Shown piece after piece: positions 22,645 to 31,204 of a stretch of 64,000 bases of DNA. The stretch covers positions 1-64,000 of the forward strand of contig NZ_FMCW01000015.1 of assembly GCF_900091595.1 (NCBI RefSeq), given 5' to 3'. Position 1 is the stretch's first letter, and every line of letters starts with the position of its first letter. The notes under the pieces were generated by a model that saw nothing but the letters and a program-made list of their open reading frames with translations, did no database searches and was not told where the DNA came from. Position numbers and translations under genes: made by a program. Source of the DNA: Micromonospora haikouensis (GTDB taxonomy: Bacteria > Actinomycetota > Actinomycetes > Mycobacteriales > Micromonosporaceae).

Positions 22645-25209
22645 GTGCCGGGAGTGCGCAACCTGACCCAGGTGGAGGCCACCGAGCGGGCCCGCCTGCT
22701 TGAGGTGACCGGGTACGACATCAGTCTGGACCTGTCGACCGCCGTGCAGGCGGCCGACGGACGCACCTTCCGGTCGGTGACCGAGGTCCGGTTCCGCTGC
22801 GCCGAGCCGGGTGCGGCCACCTTCATCGAGGCCGCCGCCGAGTCGGTCCGGTCGGCCACCCTCAACGGCGTCCCGCTCGACCTGTCGGGCTGGTCGGCGG
22901 AGAAGGGGCTGGCGCTGCCCGGCCTGGCCGCCGAGAACACCCTCGTGGTGGACGCCGACTTCGCGTACTCCAACAGCGGGCAGGGGCTGCACCGCACGGT
23001 CGACCCGGTCGACGGGGAGACCTACCTTTACAGCCAGTTCGAGACGGCCGACGCGCAGAAGGTGTTCGCCTGCTTCGACCAGCCCGACCTCAAGAGCGTC
23101 TACACCTGGCACGCCACCGTCCCGGAGCACTGGCGGGTGGTGTCCAACATGCCGGTGGCCCGCGAGGAGCCGGCCGGCGAGGGGCTCAAGGCGGTCCACT
23201 TCGCCCAGTCGGCCCGGATGAGCACCTACATCACCGCGCTCTGCGCCGGCCCGTACCACGAGGTGCGCGACAGCCACGACGGCATCGACCTCGGGGTCTA
23301 CTGCCGGGCGTCGATGGCGCAGCACCTCGACGCCGACGACCTGTTCCTGATCACCAAGCAGGGCTTCGACTTCTTCCACGAGCAGTTCGGGGTGCGCTAC
23401 CCGCTGCCCAAGTACGACCAGCTCTGGGTGCCCGACTTCAACGCCGGGGCGATGGAGAACTTCGGCTGCGTCACGCACGCCGAGTCGCACTACATCTTCC
23501 GCTCGCAGGTCACCGACTTCGAGTACGAGCAGCGGGCCAACACGATCCTGCACGAGCTGGCGCACATGTGGTTCGGTGACCTGGTCACCATGCGCTGGTG
23601 GAACGACCTGTGGCTCAACGAGTCGTTCGCCGAGTGGGCCAGCCACTGGTGCAACGCCCACGCCACCCGGTTCACCGACGCGTGGACGACGTTCCTGTCG
23701 ATCCGCAAGAACTGGGGCTACCGGCAGGACCAGCTCTCCTCCACCCACCCGGTCTACTGCGAGATGCCGGACCTGGAGGCCGTCGAGGTCAACTTCGACG
23801 GCATCACGTACGCCAAGGGCGCGAGCGTGCTCAAGCAGCTCGTCGCGTACGTCGGCGAGGAGCCGTTCCTGGCCGGGCTGCGGGCCTACTTCGGCAAGCA
23901 CGCCTGGGGCAACGCCACCTTCGACGACCTGCTGTCGGAGCTGGAGGCGGCCTCCGGCCGGGAGTTGCGCAAGTTCGCCGCCCAGTGGCTGGAGACCGCG
24001 CAGGTCAACACGCTGCGCCCCGAGGTGACGATCGGCGCGGACGGCAGCTACGAGCGGGTCGTGGTGCGGCAGGAGGCCCCGTCGGGGCACCCGACGCTGC
24101 GCACCCACCGCATCGGCGTGGGCCTGTACGACCTGACCGACGGCCGGCTGGTGCGCCGCGACCGGGTCGAGGTCGACGTGACCGACGAGGCGACCGAGCT
24201 GACCGACCTGGCCGGGGTGCGGGCCGCCGACGTGCTGCTGCTCAACGACGACGACCTGACGTACGCGAAGCTGCGCCTGGACGAGCGGTCGATGGCCACG
24301 GTGGTGCAGCACATCGCCGGGTTCGAGTCGTCGCTGTCGCGGGCCCTGTGCTGGATGGCGGCGTGGGACATGGTCCGCGACGCCGAGCTGTCGGCCCGCG
24401 ACTACCTGGCGCTGGTGCTGGCCGGGCTGCCCGCCGAGACCGACATCAACCTGGTCACCGCCACCCTGCGGCAGTCGGTGGTGACCACCCTCAACCTGTA
24501 CGCCGACCCGGCGTGGGCCCCGACGGGCTGGGCGGAGCTGGCCCGCGCCGCGAAGGCGACGCTGGCCACCGCCGAGCCGGGCAGCGGGCTCCAGCTCGCC
24601 TGGGCGCGCGCGTACGTGCAGGCGTCCCGCTCGGCGGAGGACCTGGCCGCCGTCCGGGGCTGGCTGAACGGGGTGGACGTGCCCGCCGGGCTGGCCATCG
24701 ACACCGAGCTGCGCTGGGTGATCCTGCAGTCGCTGGTGAGCAAGGGCGTCGGCGGGCCGGCCGAGATCGAGGCGGAGCTGGCCGGCGACCGCACCGCCAG
24801 CGGCGAGCGGGAGGCCGCGTACGCGCACGCGCTGGTGCCGACGCCGGAGAACAAGGCGGCGGTCTGGGCGCAGCTCACCGGCCCCGACGCGCTGCCGAAC
24901 TGGCGCAACCGGGCGCTGTTGCAGGGCTTCGCCCCGGCGGTGCAGGCGGAGCTGGTCGCGCCGTACCGGGAGCGGTACTTCGAGGTGGTGGACCAGGTCT
25001 GGGCGCAGCGCGACAGCGAGCCGGCGCAGGAGTTCGTGCAGCTGGCGTACCCGACGCAGCAGGTCTCCGAGGACACGGTGGCCGCCACGGACGCCTGGCT
25101 GGCCGCCGCCGGCGACAAGCCGGCGTCGCTGCGGCGGCTGGTCGCCGAGGGCCGCGACGCCGTCGTGCGCGCGCTGAAGGCCCGCGAGCGCGACGCCCGC
25201 AGCGCCTGA
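22645..25209 (+). CDS. pepN: Aminopeptidase N (M1 metallopeptidase)
   Basis: An 854-residue zinc aminopeptidase. Visible are GAMEN (about residue 268), the zinc motif HELAHMW (about 303) and the downstream ligand in NESFAEW (about 325), followed by the C-terminal helical ERAP1-like domain. The length is right for actinobacterial PepN. It removes N-terminal residues from peptides in the cytoplasm, downstream of the Clp protease. The GTG start (VPGVRNLTQVEATERARLL) has GGAG nine bases upstream and matches the family; the longer upstream frame is Arg/Ser-rich and not homologous. Confidence 0.95.
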   Translation: MPGVRNLTQVEATERARLLEVTGYDISLDLSTAVQAADGRTFRSVTEVRFRCAEPGAATFIEAAAESVRSATLNGVPLDLSGWSAEKGLALPGLAAENTLVVDADFAYSNSGQGLHRTVDPVDGETYLYSQFETADAQKVFACFDQPDLKSVYTWHATVPEHWRVVSNMPVAREEPAGEGLKAVHFAQSARMSTYITALCAGPYHEVRDSHDGIDLGVYCRASMAQHLDADDLFLITKQGFDFFHEQFGVRYPLPKYDQLWVPDFNAGAMENFGCVTHAESHYIFRSQVTDFEYEQRANTILHELAHMWFGDLVTMRWWNDLWLNESFAEWASHWCNAHATRFTDAWTTFLSIRKNWGYRQDQLSSTHPVYCEMPDLEAVEVNFDGITYAKGASVLKQLVAYVGEEPFLAGLRAYFGKHAWGNATFDDLLSELEAASGRELRKFAAQWLETAQVNTLRPEVTIGADGSYERVVVRQEAPSGHPTLRTHRIGVGLYDLTDGRLVRRDRVEVDVTDEATELTDLAGVRAADVLLLNDDDLTYAKLRLDERSMATVVQHIAGFESSLSRALCWMAAWDMVRDAELSARDYLALVLAGLPAETDINLVTATLRQSVVTTLNLYADPAWAPTGWAELARAAKATLATAEPGSGLQLAWARAYVQASRSAEDLAAVRGWLNGVDVPAGLAIDTELRWVILQSLVSKGVGGPAEIEAELAGDRTASGEREAAYAHALVPTPENKAAVWAQLTGPDALPNWRNRALLQGFAPAVQAELVAPYRERYFEVVDQVWAQRDSEPAQEFVQLAYPTQQVSEDTVAATDAWLAAAGDKPASLRRLVAEGRDAVVRALKARERDARSA

Positions 25210-25226
25210 CCCCACGTGGTACGCGG

Positions 25227-25268
25227 CCCGGGGCCGACGGTGGACGCGAGTCCACCGCCGGCCCCGGG
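25227..25268 (+). terminator. Hairpin after pepN
   Basis: A 19-bp stem with one mismatch (25227-25245 with 25250-25268) and a GCGA tetraloop begins 18 bases after the pepN stop. Confidence 0.65.
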
Positions 25269-25299
25269 GCGTTTAGTGTGGCGTGAGGAGGTGGACGCG

Positions 25300-25863
25300 A
25301 TGGCACAGCCGACGTACGGGTGGCAGCCGCCGGGGCGCGGCTGGCGCGAGGAGGACCTGCGCGACCTGCCGGAGAACGGGAACCGCTACGAGATCATCGA
25401 CGGGAGCCTGCACGTGACCCCACCGGCCGGACCGGACCATCACGAGCTGGCCGACGACATCCGGATGGCGCTGCGCCAGGCCGCTGCGCCGGGCTGGCGG
25501 GTCATCCGCGAGATCGGTGTGCGGGTGCCGGGCGGCAACCTGATCCCCGACGTCACGGTGCTGCGGCCGACCGCCCCGCGGGAACGGATGTGGGCCGAGC
25601 CCGCGGATGTGGCGCTCGTCGTCGAGGTCGAGTCACCCAGCAGCCGCCGGCACGACCGGTTCACGAAGCCGGCCCTCTATGCCGAGGCCGGCGTTCCCGC
25701 CTACTGGCGGGTGGAGCGGGGCGACTTCGGGCCGGTCGTGTACCGCTACGAGCTGGCCAAGGACGACCACTACCGCCTGCTCGGCACCGTGGGCCCCGAT
25801 GACCCCGTGCAGGTCGCCGAGCCCTGGCCGATGACGCTCGACCCGGGCCGCTGGCCCCGCTGA
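25300..25863 (+). CDS. Uma2-family (DUF820) restriction-endonuclease-fold protein
   Basis: A 187-residue protein. The PD-(D/E)xK-type core is visible as GNRYEIIDGSLHVTP, LIPDVTVLRP and LVVEVESPSS, with the Asp and Glu expected to bind metal. Uma2 proteins are abundant in cyanobacteria and actinomycetes, and their function is unsettled. The start is ATG with GAGGAGGT upstream. It sits alone between two hairpins, which suggests an independent unit. Confidence 0.88.
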   Translation: MAQPTYGWQPPGRGWREEDLRDLPENGNRYEIIDGSLHVTPPAGPDHHELADDIRMALRQAAAPGWRVIREIGVRVPGGNLIPDVTVLRPTAPRERMWAEPADVALVVEVESPSSRRHDRFTKPALYAEAGVPAYWRVERGDFGPVVYRYELAKDDHYRLLGTVGPDDPVQVAEPWPMTLDPGRWPR

Positions 25864-25910
25864 CGGCACCGCCCCGCCCCGCCGGACCGGCACGCCCCGC
25901 CGAACGCACG

Positions 25911-25942
25911 GACGCCCGGTCCGCTGTCGCGGACCGGGCGTC
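25911..25942 (+). terminator. Hairpin after the Uma2-family gene
   Basis: A perfect 14-bp stem GACGCCCGGTCCGC/GCGGACCGGGCGTC with a TGTC loop, about 48 bases beyond the stop. Confidence 0.7.
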
Positions 25943-25993
25943 GCCGTCGTGTGCGGTGCTGCTCGCCGTGGGCTCCTGCTCGCCGTACGGGTG

Positions 25994-26045
25994 GTGAGAA
26001 GGGTGCCCTTCTCGACCGTATGCGTTAAGAAGGGGCCCTTCCTTA
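25994..26045 (-). repeat. Dispersed palindromic repeat, copy B
   Basis: On the minus strand it begins TAAGGAAGGGCCCCTTCTTA, identical over that stretch to copy A. It continues with ACGCATACGG and a second arm. Its first TAA is the stop codon of the TPM-like gene. Confidence 0.85.
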
Positions 26046-26450
26046 CGCCCGTCCGGCGTGGCTGGCGAGCTGGTCGAGACCGCTGATGATGCCGCCGGCC
26101 AGGTCGCCGCCGCCGAAGGCCGCCACCATGGAGAGCGCGGCGAGCTTCGCGTAGGTGTCGGGGATGCGCTTGCGCGCCTGCCGCCCGGTGACGATCTCGA
26201 GCTGGCGCTGGTTGGGCGACACCGCGATCAGCACGGACCGGTCGGGGTCGGCGAGCTGGCGGTGCAGCCGCTGGGCGTGCGCGCGGATCGGCTCGTCGAG
26301 CCCGCCGACGTAGACCGAGAAGACCAGCCCGGTCCCCTGGTCGGCCAGGCGGAGCGCCTCGTCGATGCGCAGCAGCTGGCGGGTCGAGAAGGGCCCGTCC
26401 AGCACCTCGGGCGGGGTGCCCGCCTCGGCCTGCTTCTCACCAACGGTCAC
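26043..26450 (-). CDS. TPM-like protein (DUF5130 type)
   Basis: A 135-residue protein resembling the TPM fold: GLVFSVYVGGLDEPIRAHA, then DPDRSVLIAVSPNQRQLEIV, then a helical C-terminus. No signal peptide is seen. A GTG start at 26450 follows GGAGG at five bases, better than the ATG at 26498. It overlaps the upstream CtaJ-like gene by 14 bases, so the two are co-translated. As I recall, the mycobacterial homologue also sits by pepN. Its stop codon is the first triplet of repeat copy B. Confidence 0.75.
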   Translation of the reverse strand: MTVGEKQAEAGTPPEVLDGPFSTRQLLRIDEALRLADQGTGLVFSVYVGGLDEPIRAHAQRLHRQLADPDRSVLIAVSPNQRQLEIVTGRQARKRIPDTYAKLAALSMVAAFGGGDLAGGIISGLDQLASHAGRA

Positions 26451-26745
26451 TTGCGCCTCCGGTTCCACCAGCCGGCGCCTCGACGCCGGCCCGGTCAAGC
26501 TTGTGGCTGGTCAGCGCCGGCGCCTGCGCGCCCGCCGCCAGCGCGGTGCCGGCCGAGTCGGCCAGCTGCTCCGGACGGCCCAGGAACCAGACCGGAGTGA
26601 AGTCGAAGGGTCGACCCGGCCGGTAGCGCTTGGCACCGCCACCGGAGGACCGGCCACCGGCGAACGCCAGCGCGGTGATCACCAGCACCACGGCCGCCGG
26701 GATGCCGACGAAGATCAGCAACGTCTCGGTAACAGACAATCCCAA
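26437..26745 (-). CDS. Small membrane protein, CtaJ-like
   Basis: A 102-residue protein with one N-terminal helix (about 5-28, VTETLLIFVGIPAAVVLVI) followed by a polar region with RYRPGRPFDFTPVWF. That layout and wording resemble CtaJ, an accessory subunit of the mycobacterial cytochrome aa3 oxidase/bcc supercomplex. The assignment is from memory of the family and needs an alignment. It overlaps the TPM-like gene at its 3' end. Confidence 0.6.
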   Translation of the reverse strand: MGLSVTETLLIFVGIPAAVVLVITALAFAGGRSSGGGAKRYRPGRPFDFTPVWFLGRPEQLADSAGTALAAGAQAPALTSHKLDRAGVEAPAGGTGGASDRW

Positions 26746-26794
26746 CGCCCCCAGGCGGAAAGAGAGACCAGGAACTTCCGGGTCGGTTGGACGA

Positions 26795-28267
26795 TCATGA
26801 CATCGGCTCGCCGACTCCGCTCGTATTCACGTTAGCGGAGCCCACGGCCCGCCAGACTGCGGGGTGGCGATCCCACCCGCCACTGGCGTGCTCAAGCTGC
26901 GCGGCGACACCGAGAAGGGTCGCGTCGGCACCGTACCGGCCGGTGAGCAGGACCCCGACGGGCAGCCCCTCGGCGGTGCGCCCCAGCGGCAGCGACACGG
27001 ACGGTTCCCCCGTGACGTTGAACACGGCGCAGTACGGCGAGAACCGCCGTTGCAGGTCGAAGTCGCGCTCGGGGTCGCCGTCGGCGGTGAACCAGCCCAC
27101 CGGCGCCTGCGGCGCTGCGAGGGTCGGGCAGAGCAGCAGGTCGCAGCCGGCGGTGCGGCGGGCGGCCCGGCGTACCTGCGCCTGGAGCTCGCCGAGGGTG
27201 CCGGTCAGGGTGCCGGCGGAGATCTCCGCGCCGCGCGAGCGCAGGAGGCGGGTCAGCGGCAGCAGCCGGCTCTCCCGCTCGGGCGGGACGGGGGTGAGCG
27301 CCAGGACATACCACACGATCTCGAACAGCGGCCACACCTCGGGGCCGAACGGCGCGGGGACGTCGACCACCTCGTGCCCGGCGTCGGCGAGCAGCGCGGC
27401 GGCGGTGTCGACGGCGGCCACGCAGTCGGGGTGGACGGGCTCGTCGGCGAGCATCGGGGCGGTGAACCGGCCGACCCGCAGCCGGCCGGGCGCGCCGCCG
27501 CGGGCCGCGCCGAGGTAGCCGCCGTCGGGCGCGGGCGGCGGCAGGTAGGGCTCGCCGGGCACCGGCACCGCCATGACGTCGAGCAGCGCGGCGACGTCGG
27601 CGACGGTGCGCCCCAGCGGCCCGTTGATCGGCAGGCCGAACGCGCCGAAGCCCAACGGCCCGCCGGGGACCGCGCCCCGGCTGGGCTTGTGGCCGACGAG
27701 GCCGCACAGCGAGGCGGGGATGCGCAGCGAGCCGCCGCCGTCGGAGCCCTGGGCGACGGGGACCAGCCCGGCCGCGACCGCCGCCGCGGCTCCGCCGGAG
27801 GACCCGCCGGCCGTGTACGCCAGGTCCCACGGGTTGCGGGCCGGCGGCGCGACCAGGCCCTCGGAGTAGAGCGAGCAGCCCAGCTCGCTGGTGGTGGTCT
27901 TGCCGAGGCTGACCAGCCCGGCGGCGCGGATGAGCCGGACGACGTCGGCGTCGAGCGGGGGCACCAGGTCGGCGAAGGCCGCCGAGCCGAACGTGGTGCG
28001 CACCCCGGCGGTGAGCGTCAGGTCCTTGATCGCGGTGGGCACGCCGTGCAGCGGGCCGCGCCCCTGCGCGGGGGCGGCGTCGGCCGCCCGCGCCGCCTGG
28101 CGGGCCGCCTCGCCGGTGACGGTGACGAACGCGCCGACGGTGTCGCCGAGCGCGTCGACCCGGGACAGGTGGTGCTCGACCAGGTCCACGCTGGAGCACT
28201 CGCCGCGTGCGATCGCGGCGCCCTGCTCCAGGGCGGTCAGGTCGTGCAGCTCGGCCACCCCGCCCAT
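26795..28267 (-). CDS. Amidase-signature hydrolase, last gene of the tryptophan-catabolic operon
   Basis: A 490-residue amidase with the Ser-cisSer-Lys triad region: AIKDL (Lys near 78) and GGSSGGAAAAV followed by GSDGGGSLRIPAS (nucleophile Ser). It sits 41 bases after the ACMSD gene in the same direction, so it is probably part of the operon. No kynurenine formamidase gene is present, and this enzyme is the obvious candidate to hydrolyse N-formylkynurenine. An unrelated amide-hydrolysing role is equally possible. The start is ATG 28267 or the GTG three codons later. Confidence 0.85.
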   Translation of the reverse strand: MGGVAELHDLTALEQGAAIARGECSSVDLVEHHLSRVDALGDTVGAFVTVTGEAARQAARAADAAPAQGRGPLHGVPTAIKDLTLTAGVRTTFGSAAFADLVPPLDADVVRLIRAAGLVSLGKTTTSELGCSLYSEGLVAPPARNPWDLAYTAGGSSGGAAAAVAAGLVPVAQGSDGGGSLRIPASLCGLVGHKPSRGAVPGGPLGFGAFGLPINGPLGRTVADVAALLDVMAVPVPGEPYLPPPAPDGGYLGAARGGAPGRLRVGRFTAPMLADEPVHPDCVAAVDTAAALLADAGHEVVDVPAPFGPEVWPLFEIVWYVLALTPVPPERESRLLPLTRLLRSRGAEISAGTLTGTLGELQAQVRRAARRTAGCDLLLCPTLAAPQAPVGWFTADGDPERDFDLQRRFSPYCAVFNVTGEPSVSLPLGRTAEGLPVGVLLTGRYGADATLLGVAAQLEHASGGWDRHPAVWRAVGSANVNTSGVGEPMS

Positions 28268-28308
28268 CCTGCCCGACCCCGCCCCGCCCCGCCGCCCGAC
28301 ACGACCGG

Positions 28309-29430
28309 TCACCGCGGCGTCTTGTCGTCCTCCAGCAGGCCCGCCCAGTCGCGGTCGATCGACAGCAGCTCCCGGATCGCGAACCGTCGCTCCAGGCCGA
28401 GGAAGCGCAGGGCGTTGGTGGAGAGGAGCTTGGCGCGCTGCCCGGCGGTGAGGAAGTCCGCCTCGCGGACCACCCGCCCCGCCGGCCGCTCCCCCAGCGG
28501 GTACGGGTAGTCGCTGCCGACCAGCACCCGGTCCTCCCCCATGGTGTCGACGAGCAGCCGCAGCGCCGCCGGGGCGAACACCACCGAGTCGACGCAGAAC
28601 CGGTCGACGTACGCGCTGGGCGGGGCGGCGGACGCGCCCCGGACCAGGTCGCCCCGGCGGTGCCAGGCGTTGTCGGCCCGGCCCAGCCAGAACGGGAAGC
28701 TGCCGCCGCCGTGGGCGAAGCAGATCCGCAGCGTCTCCGGCACCCGGTCGAACACCCCGCCGAGGATCATCGCCAGCACCGACAGGTGCGTCTCGGCGGG
28801 CATCCCGGCCAGCCAGCGGGCCATCCACCGGTCGAGCCGGGGGCCGTCCGGCATGTCCCACGGGTGCACGAAGACGGGCGCGCCGACGTGCGCGCAGTGC
28901 TGGAGGAAGGTGACCACGCCCGCGTCGTCGAGGTCGCGGTCGCCGACGTGGTTGCCGATCTCCACCCCGACGTGCCCGGCCGCGAGGCAGCGGTCCAGCT
29001 CGGCGCAGGCCGCGTCCGGGTCCTGCAACGGCACCTGGCAGAACGGCACGAGCCGGTCGCCGCCGCCGGCCGTGACCTCCAGCGTCAGGTCGTTGAAGAT
29101 CCGGGCGACCTTCGCCGCCTGGTCGGCCGGGCGGTCGTAGGAGAAGAACACCGGCGTCGGCGAGACCACCTGCACGTCGACCCCGTCGGCGGCCATGTCG
29201 GCCAGCCGGGTCGGCGCGTCCCAGCACTCCGCCCCGACGGGCCGGAACTCCGTCTCCCCCACCATGATCATGGCGGCCCGCTCGGAGTCGACCCGCAGCC
29301 AGGGCCAGCCGGACCCGCCGCACGCCGCGCCGAGGTCCGGCCACCCCTTCGGTACGACGTGCGTGTGCACGTCCACGACGGGTGCGCCCCCGTCCGGGGC
29401 GGGTGAGTGTGACGCGGGCCCGGCCGTCAT
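28309..29430 (-). CDS. nbaD: 2-Amino-3-carboxymuconate-6-semialdehyde decarboxylase (ACMSD)
   Basis: A 373-residue amidohydrolase-fold decarboxylase. Metal-binding VDVHTHVVPKGW near the N-terminus, VFVHPWDMPDGPR, CFAHGGGSFPFW and VGSDYPYP are the expected ligands and active-site segments. It decarboxylates the ring-opened product of 3-hydroxyanthranilate, keeping it from cyclising to quinolinate. The ATG overlaps the stop of the dioxygenase gene (ATGA). Confidence 0.92.
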   Translation of the reverse strand: MTAGPASHSPAPDGGAPVVDVHTHVVPKGWPDLGAACGGSGWPWLRVDSERAAMIMVGETEFRPVGAECWDAPTRLADMAADGVDVQVVSPTPVFFSYDRPADQAAKVARIFNDLTLEVTAGGGDRLVPFCQVPLQDPDAACAELDRCLAAGHVGVEIGNHVGDRDLDDAGVVTFLQHCAHVGAPVFVHPWDMPDGPRLDRWMARWLAGMPAETHLSVLAMILGGVFDRVPETLRICFAHGGGSFPFWLGRADNAWHRRGDLVRGASAAPPSAYVDRFCVDSVVFAPAALRLLVDTMGEDRVLVGSDYPYPLGERPAGRVVREADFLTAGQRAKLLSTNALRFLGLERRFAIRELLSIDRDWAGLLEDDKTPR

Positions 29431-29954
29431 CAGCCCTTGCCCGGGTGCAGCGCGCCGCAGTCGCCGCAGGTGCGGGCGGCCTCGTCGGCGTAGAACGCGC
29501 CGAACACCGGGGGCAGGTCGGCGGCGATGTCGCGGACCTGCAACTCCACCTCGTGCACCTTCGCCCCGCACTGCGGGCAGTACCACTGGAACTTCTCCAG
29601 CGTGCCCTCCTCGCGGACCCGCTCGACGACCACGCCGATCGAGCCAGCCTCGGGGCGCTGCGGCGAGTGCGGGGTGTCGCGCGGCAGCATCCACATCTGC
29701 CCCTCGCGCACGTGCACCGTACGCGGCCCCTCCGGCGTCATCAGGTTGACGTGCATGTTGCCCTTGACCTGGTAGAAGAACTCCTCGTACGGGTCGACGT
29801 GGAAGTCGGTGCGCTGGTTGGGCCCGCCGACGACCATCACGATGAAGTCGTCGCCGCCGGGGAACATCTCCTTGTTGCCCACGGGCGGCTTCAGCAGGTG
29901 CTGGTTCTCGGCGATCCAGCCGGGGAAGCTGAACGGCTCGGCGATCTCACTCAC
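29430..29954 (-). CDS. nbaC: 3-Hydroxyanthranilate 3,4-dioxygenase
   Basis: A 174-residue cupin dioxygenase that opens the 3-hydroxyanthranilate ring. The iron ligands are in DFHVDPYEEFFYQ (His, Glu) and TPHSPQRP (His). The C-terminal rubredoxin-like site has CPQC and CGDC, as in the bacterial and yeast enzymes. GTG start, within the first unit of a 20-bp tandem repeat that provides its GGAAGG ribosome binding site. Confidence 0.94.
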   Translation of the reverse strand: MSEIAEPFSFPGWIAENQHLLKPPVGNKEMFPGGDDFIVMVVGGPNQRTDFHVDPYEEFFYQVKGNMHVNLMTPEGPRTVHVREGQMWMLPRDTPHSPQRPEAGSIGVVVERVREEGTLEKFQWYCPQCGAKVHEVELQVRDIAADLPPVFGAFYADEAARTCGDCGALHPGKG

Positions 29955-30010
29955 GACTGACCTCCCGAACTCACGACTGACCTTCCGACGTCACGACTGA
30001 CCTTCCGCCG
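29951..30010 (-). repeat. Three tandem 20-bp units at the RidA/dioxygenase junction
   Basis: Units at 29951-29970, 29971-29990 and 29991-30010 start identically (TCACGACTGACC on the plus strand) and differ at a few later positions. On the minus strand each has a purine-rich ribosome-binding sequence six bases before GTGA. The outer unit carries the RidA stop and the innermost the dioxygenase GTG. Confidence 0.9.
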
Positions 30011-30419
30011 GAAGAAGTGCCACGGCCTGCATCTCGATCAGCAGGTGCGGATGCGGAAGCTGGTGCACGGCCACCGTGGTCCGGGTCGGCCCGTCCGCGT
30101 CGAAGAACTCCGCCCACACCTCGTTGTAGCCACCGAAGTCGTTCATGTTGACCAGGTACGAGGTGACCTGCACGAGGTCGGCCAGGTCCGCGCCGACCGA
30201 GCGCAGCAGGTCCCGGAGGTTGCCGATCACGGCCCGGGTCTGCTCCCGGATGTCCAGGTCGGTGGTGCCGAACTCGTCCACGGCGACGCCGGCGAACGTG
30301 TTGTCGGGCCGCCGCGACGACGTACCGGAGACGAAGACGAAGCCGCCCGCGACCTTGACGTGCGGGAACGCCCCGCGCGGCACGGCCTTCCCCGCCACCA
30401 CCCGAGCCCGCCCGCTCAC
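29991..30419 (-). CDS. RidA-family deaminase (probable 2-aminomuconate deaminase)
   Basis: A 142-residue RidA/YjgF protein with the conserved FVSGTSSR, VIGNLRDLLRSVGADLADLVQVTSYL and RTTVAVHQLPHPHLLIEM segments; the Arg and Glu of the active pocket are present. In meta-cleavage tryptophan operons this protein converts 2-aminomuconate to 4-oxalocrotonate (NbaF type). GTG start in a GTGA overlap with the decarboxylase stop. Confidence 0.88.
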   Translation of the reverse strand: MSGRARVVAGKAVPRGAFPHVKVAGGFVFVSGTSSRRPDNTFAGVAVDEFGTTDLDIREQTRAVIGNLRDLLRSVGADLADLVQVTSYLVNMNDFGGYNEVWAEFFDADGPTRTTVAVHQLPHPHLLIEMQAVALLPAEGQS

Positions 30420-31204
30420 GACGCCGCCCCGGGCGACGCCGCCCGCAGCGACGCGACGCCGAGCTTCTCGACGACGGCCCGCACGTGCGCGCCCGGCCGC
30501 AGCGGCACGGCGGCCGTCGCGGCCCCGGCGAGGAACACCCAGCCGGAGCGCAGCCGCACCCCGTGCCGGCCGGCGAGTCGCAGCCCCTCGTCCAGGGCCC
30601 GGCGCGGGTCGCCGAGGATCGCCGCGGTCGAGCCGACCTGCGCGATGCGCCCGTCGACCTCCAGCAGCACGCCGAGGTTGTCCAGCCCGTCGGGCACCGG
30701 CGACCAGGGCCCGATCGTGAACACGCCGGCCGAGGTGTTGTCGGCGATCACGTCCGGCAGGGAGAAGGTGAAGTTCGCGTACCGGGAGTCGATCAGTTCG
30801 ATCGCCGGGGCCACGGCGCGCACCGCGTCGGCGAACGACCCGACCGGCTCGCCCGGCTCGGGCACCCGGTCCAGCAGGAACGCCACCTCCGGCTCGACCC
30901 GGGGATGGATGAAGTCGGCCACGTCGACCGTGCCGCCGTCGGGCACCCGCATCACGTCGGTGAGCCGCCCCCAGATCACCTCGTCGACGCCGACCTGGGC
31001 CATCTTCGCGCGGCTGGTCAGCCCCATCTTCAGCCCGACGAGGCGCTCGCCCCGGTCGAGCCGGCGCTGCACGAGGGCGGTCTGCACCGCGTACGCGCCG
31101 TCGACGTCGAGGCCGGTCTCGGCGGCGAGCTGGCCGATGGCGGTGGCCGTGTCGGCCGCCTCGCCCAGCTTCGCGGCGATGCCGGCGGTGTCCACCCCGA
31201 TCAT
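30416..31204 (-). CDS. 4-Oxalocrotonate decarboxylase
   Basis: A 262-residue member of the hydratase/decarboxylase fold. SRAKMAQVGVDEVIWGRLTD matches DmpH-type decarboxylases rather than hydratases. PRVEPEVAFLL supplies the metal-binding Glu residues. It turns 4-oxalocrotonate into 2-oxopent-4-enoate and usually forms a complex with the hydratase encoded just upstream. ATG start in an ATGA overlap with that gene. Confidence 0.88.
   Translation of the reverse strand: MIGVDTAGIAAKLGEAADTATAIGQLAAETGLDVDGAYAVQTALVQRRLDRGERLVGLKMGLTSRAKMAQVGVDEVIWGRLTDVMRVPDGGTVDVADFIHPRVEPEVAFLLDRVPEPGEPVGSFADAVRAVAPAIELIDSRYANFTFSLPDVIADNTSAGVFTIGPWSPVPDGLDNLGVLLEVDGRIAQVGSTAAILGDPRRALDEGLRLAGRHGVRLRSGWVFLAGAATAAVPLRPGAHVRAVVEKLGVASLRAASPGAAS

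Noticed and set aside
22428..25215. Long minus-strand frame over pepN joined to the DsbA-like protein
   Set aside because: Only the last 207 codons (from GTG 22431) are real. The upstream part is antisense to pepN, which has full M1 peptidase motifs.
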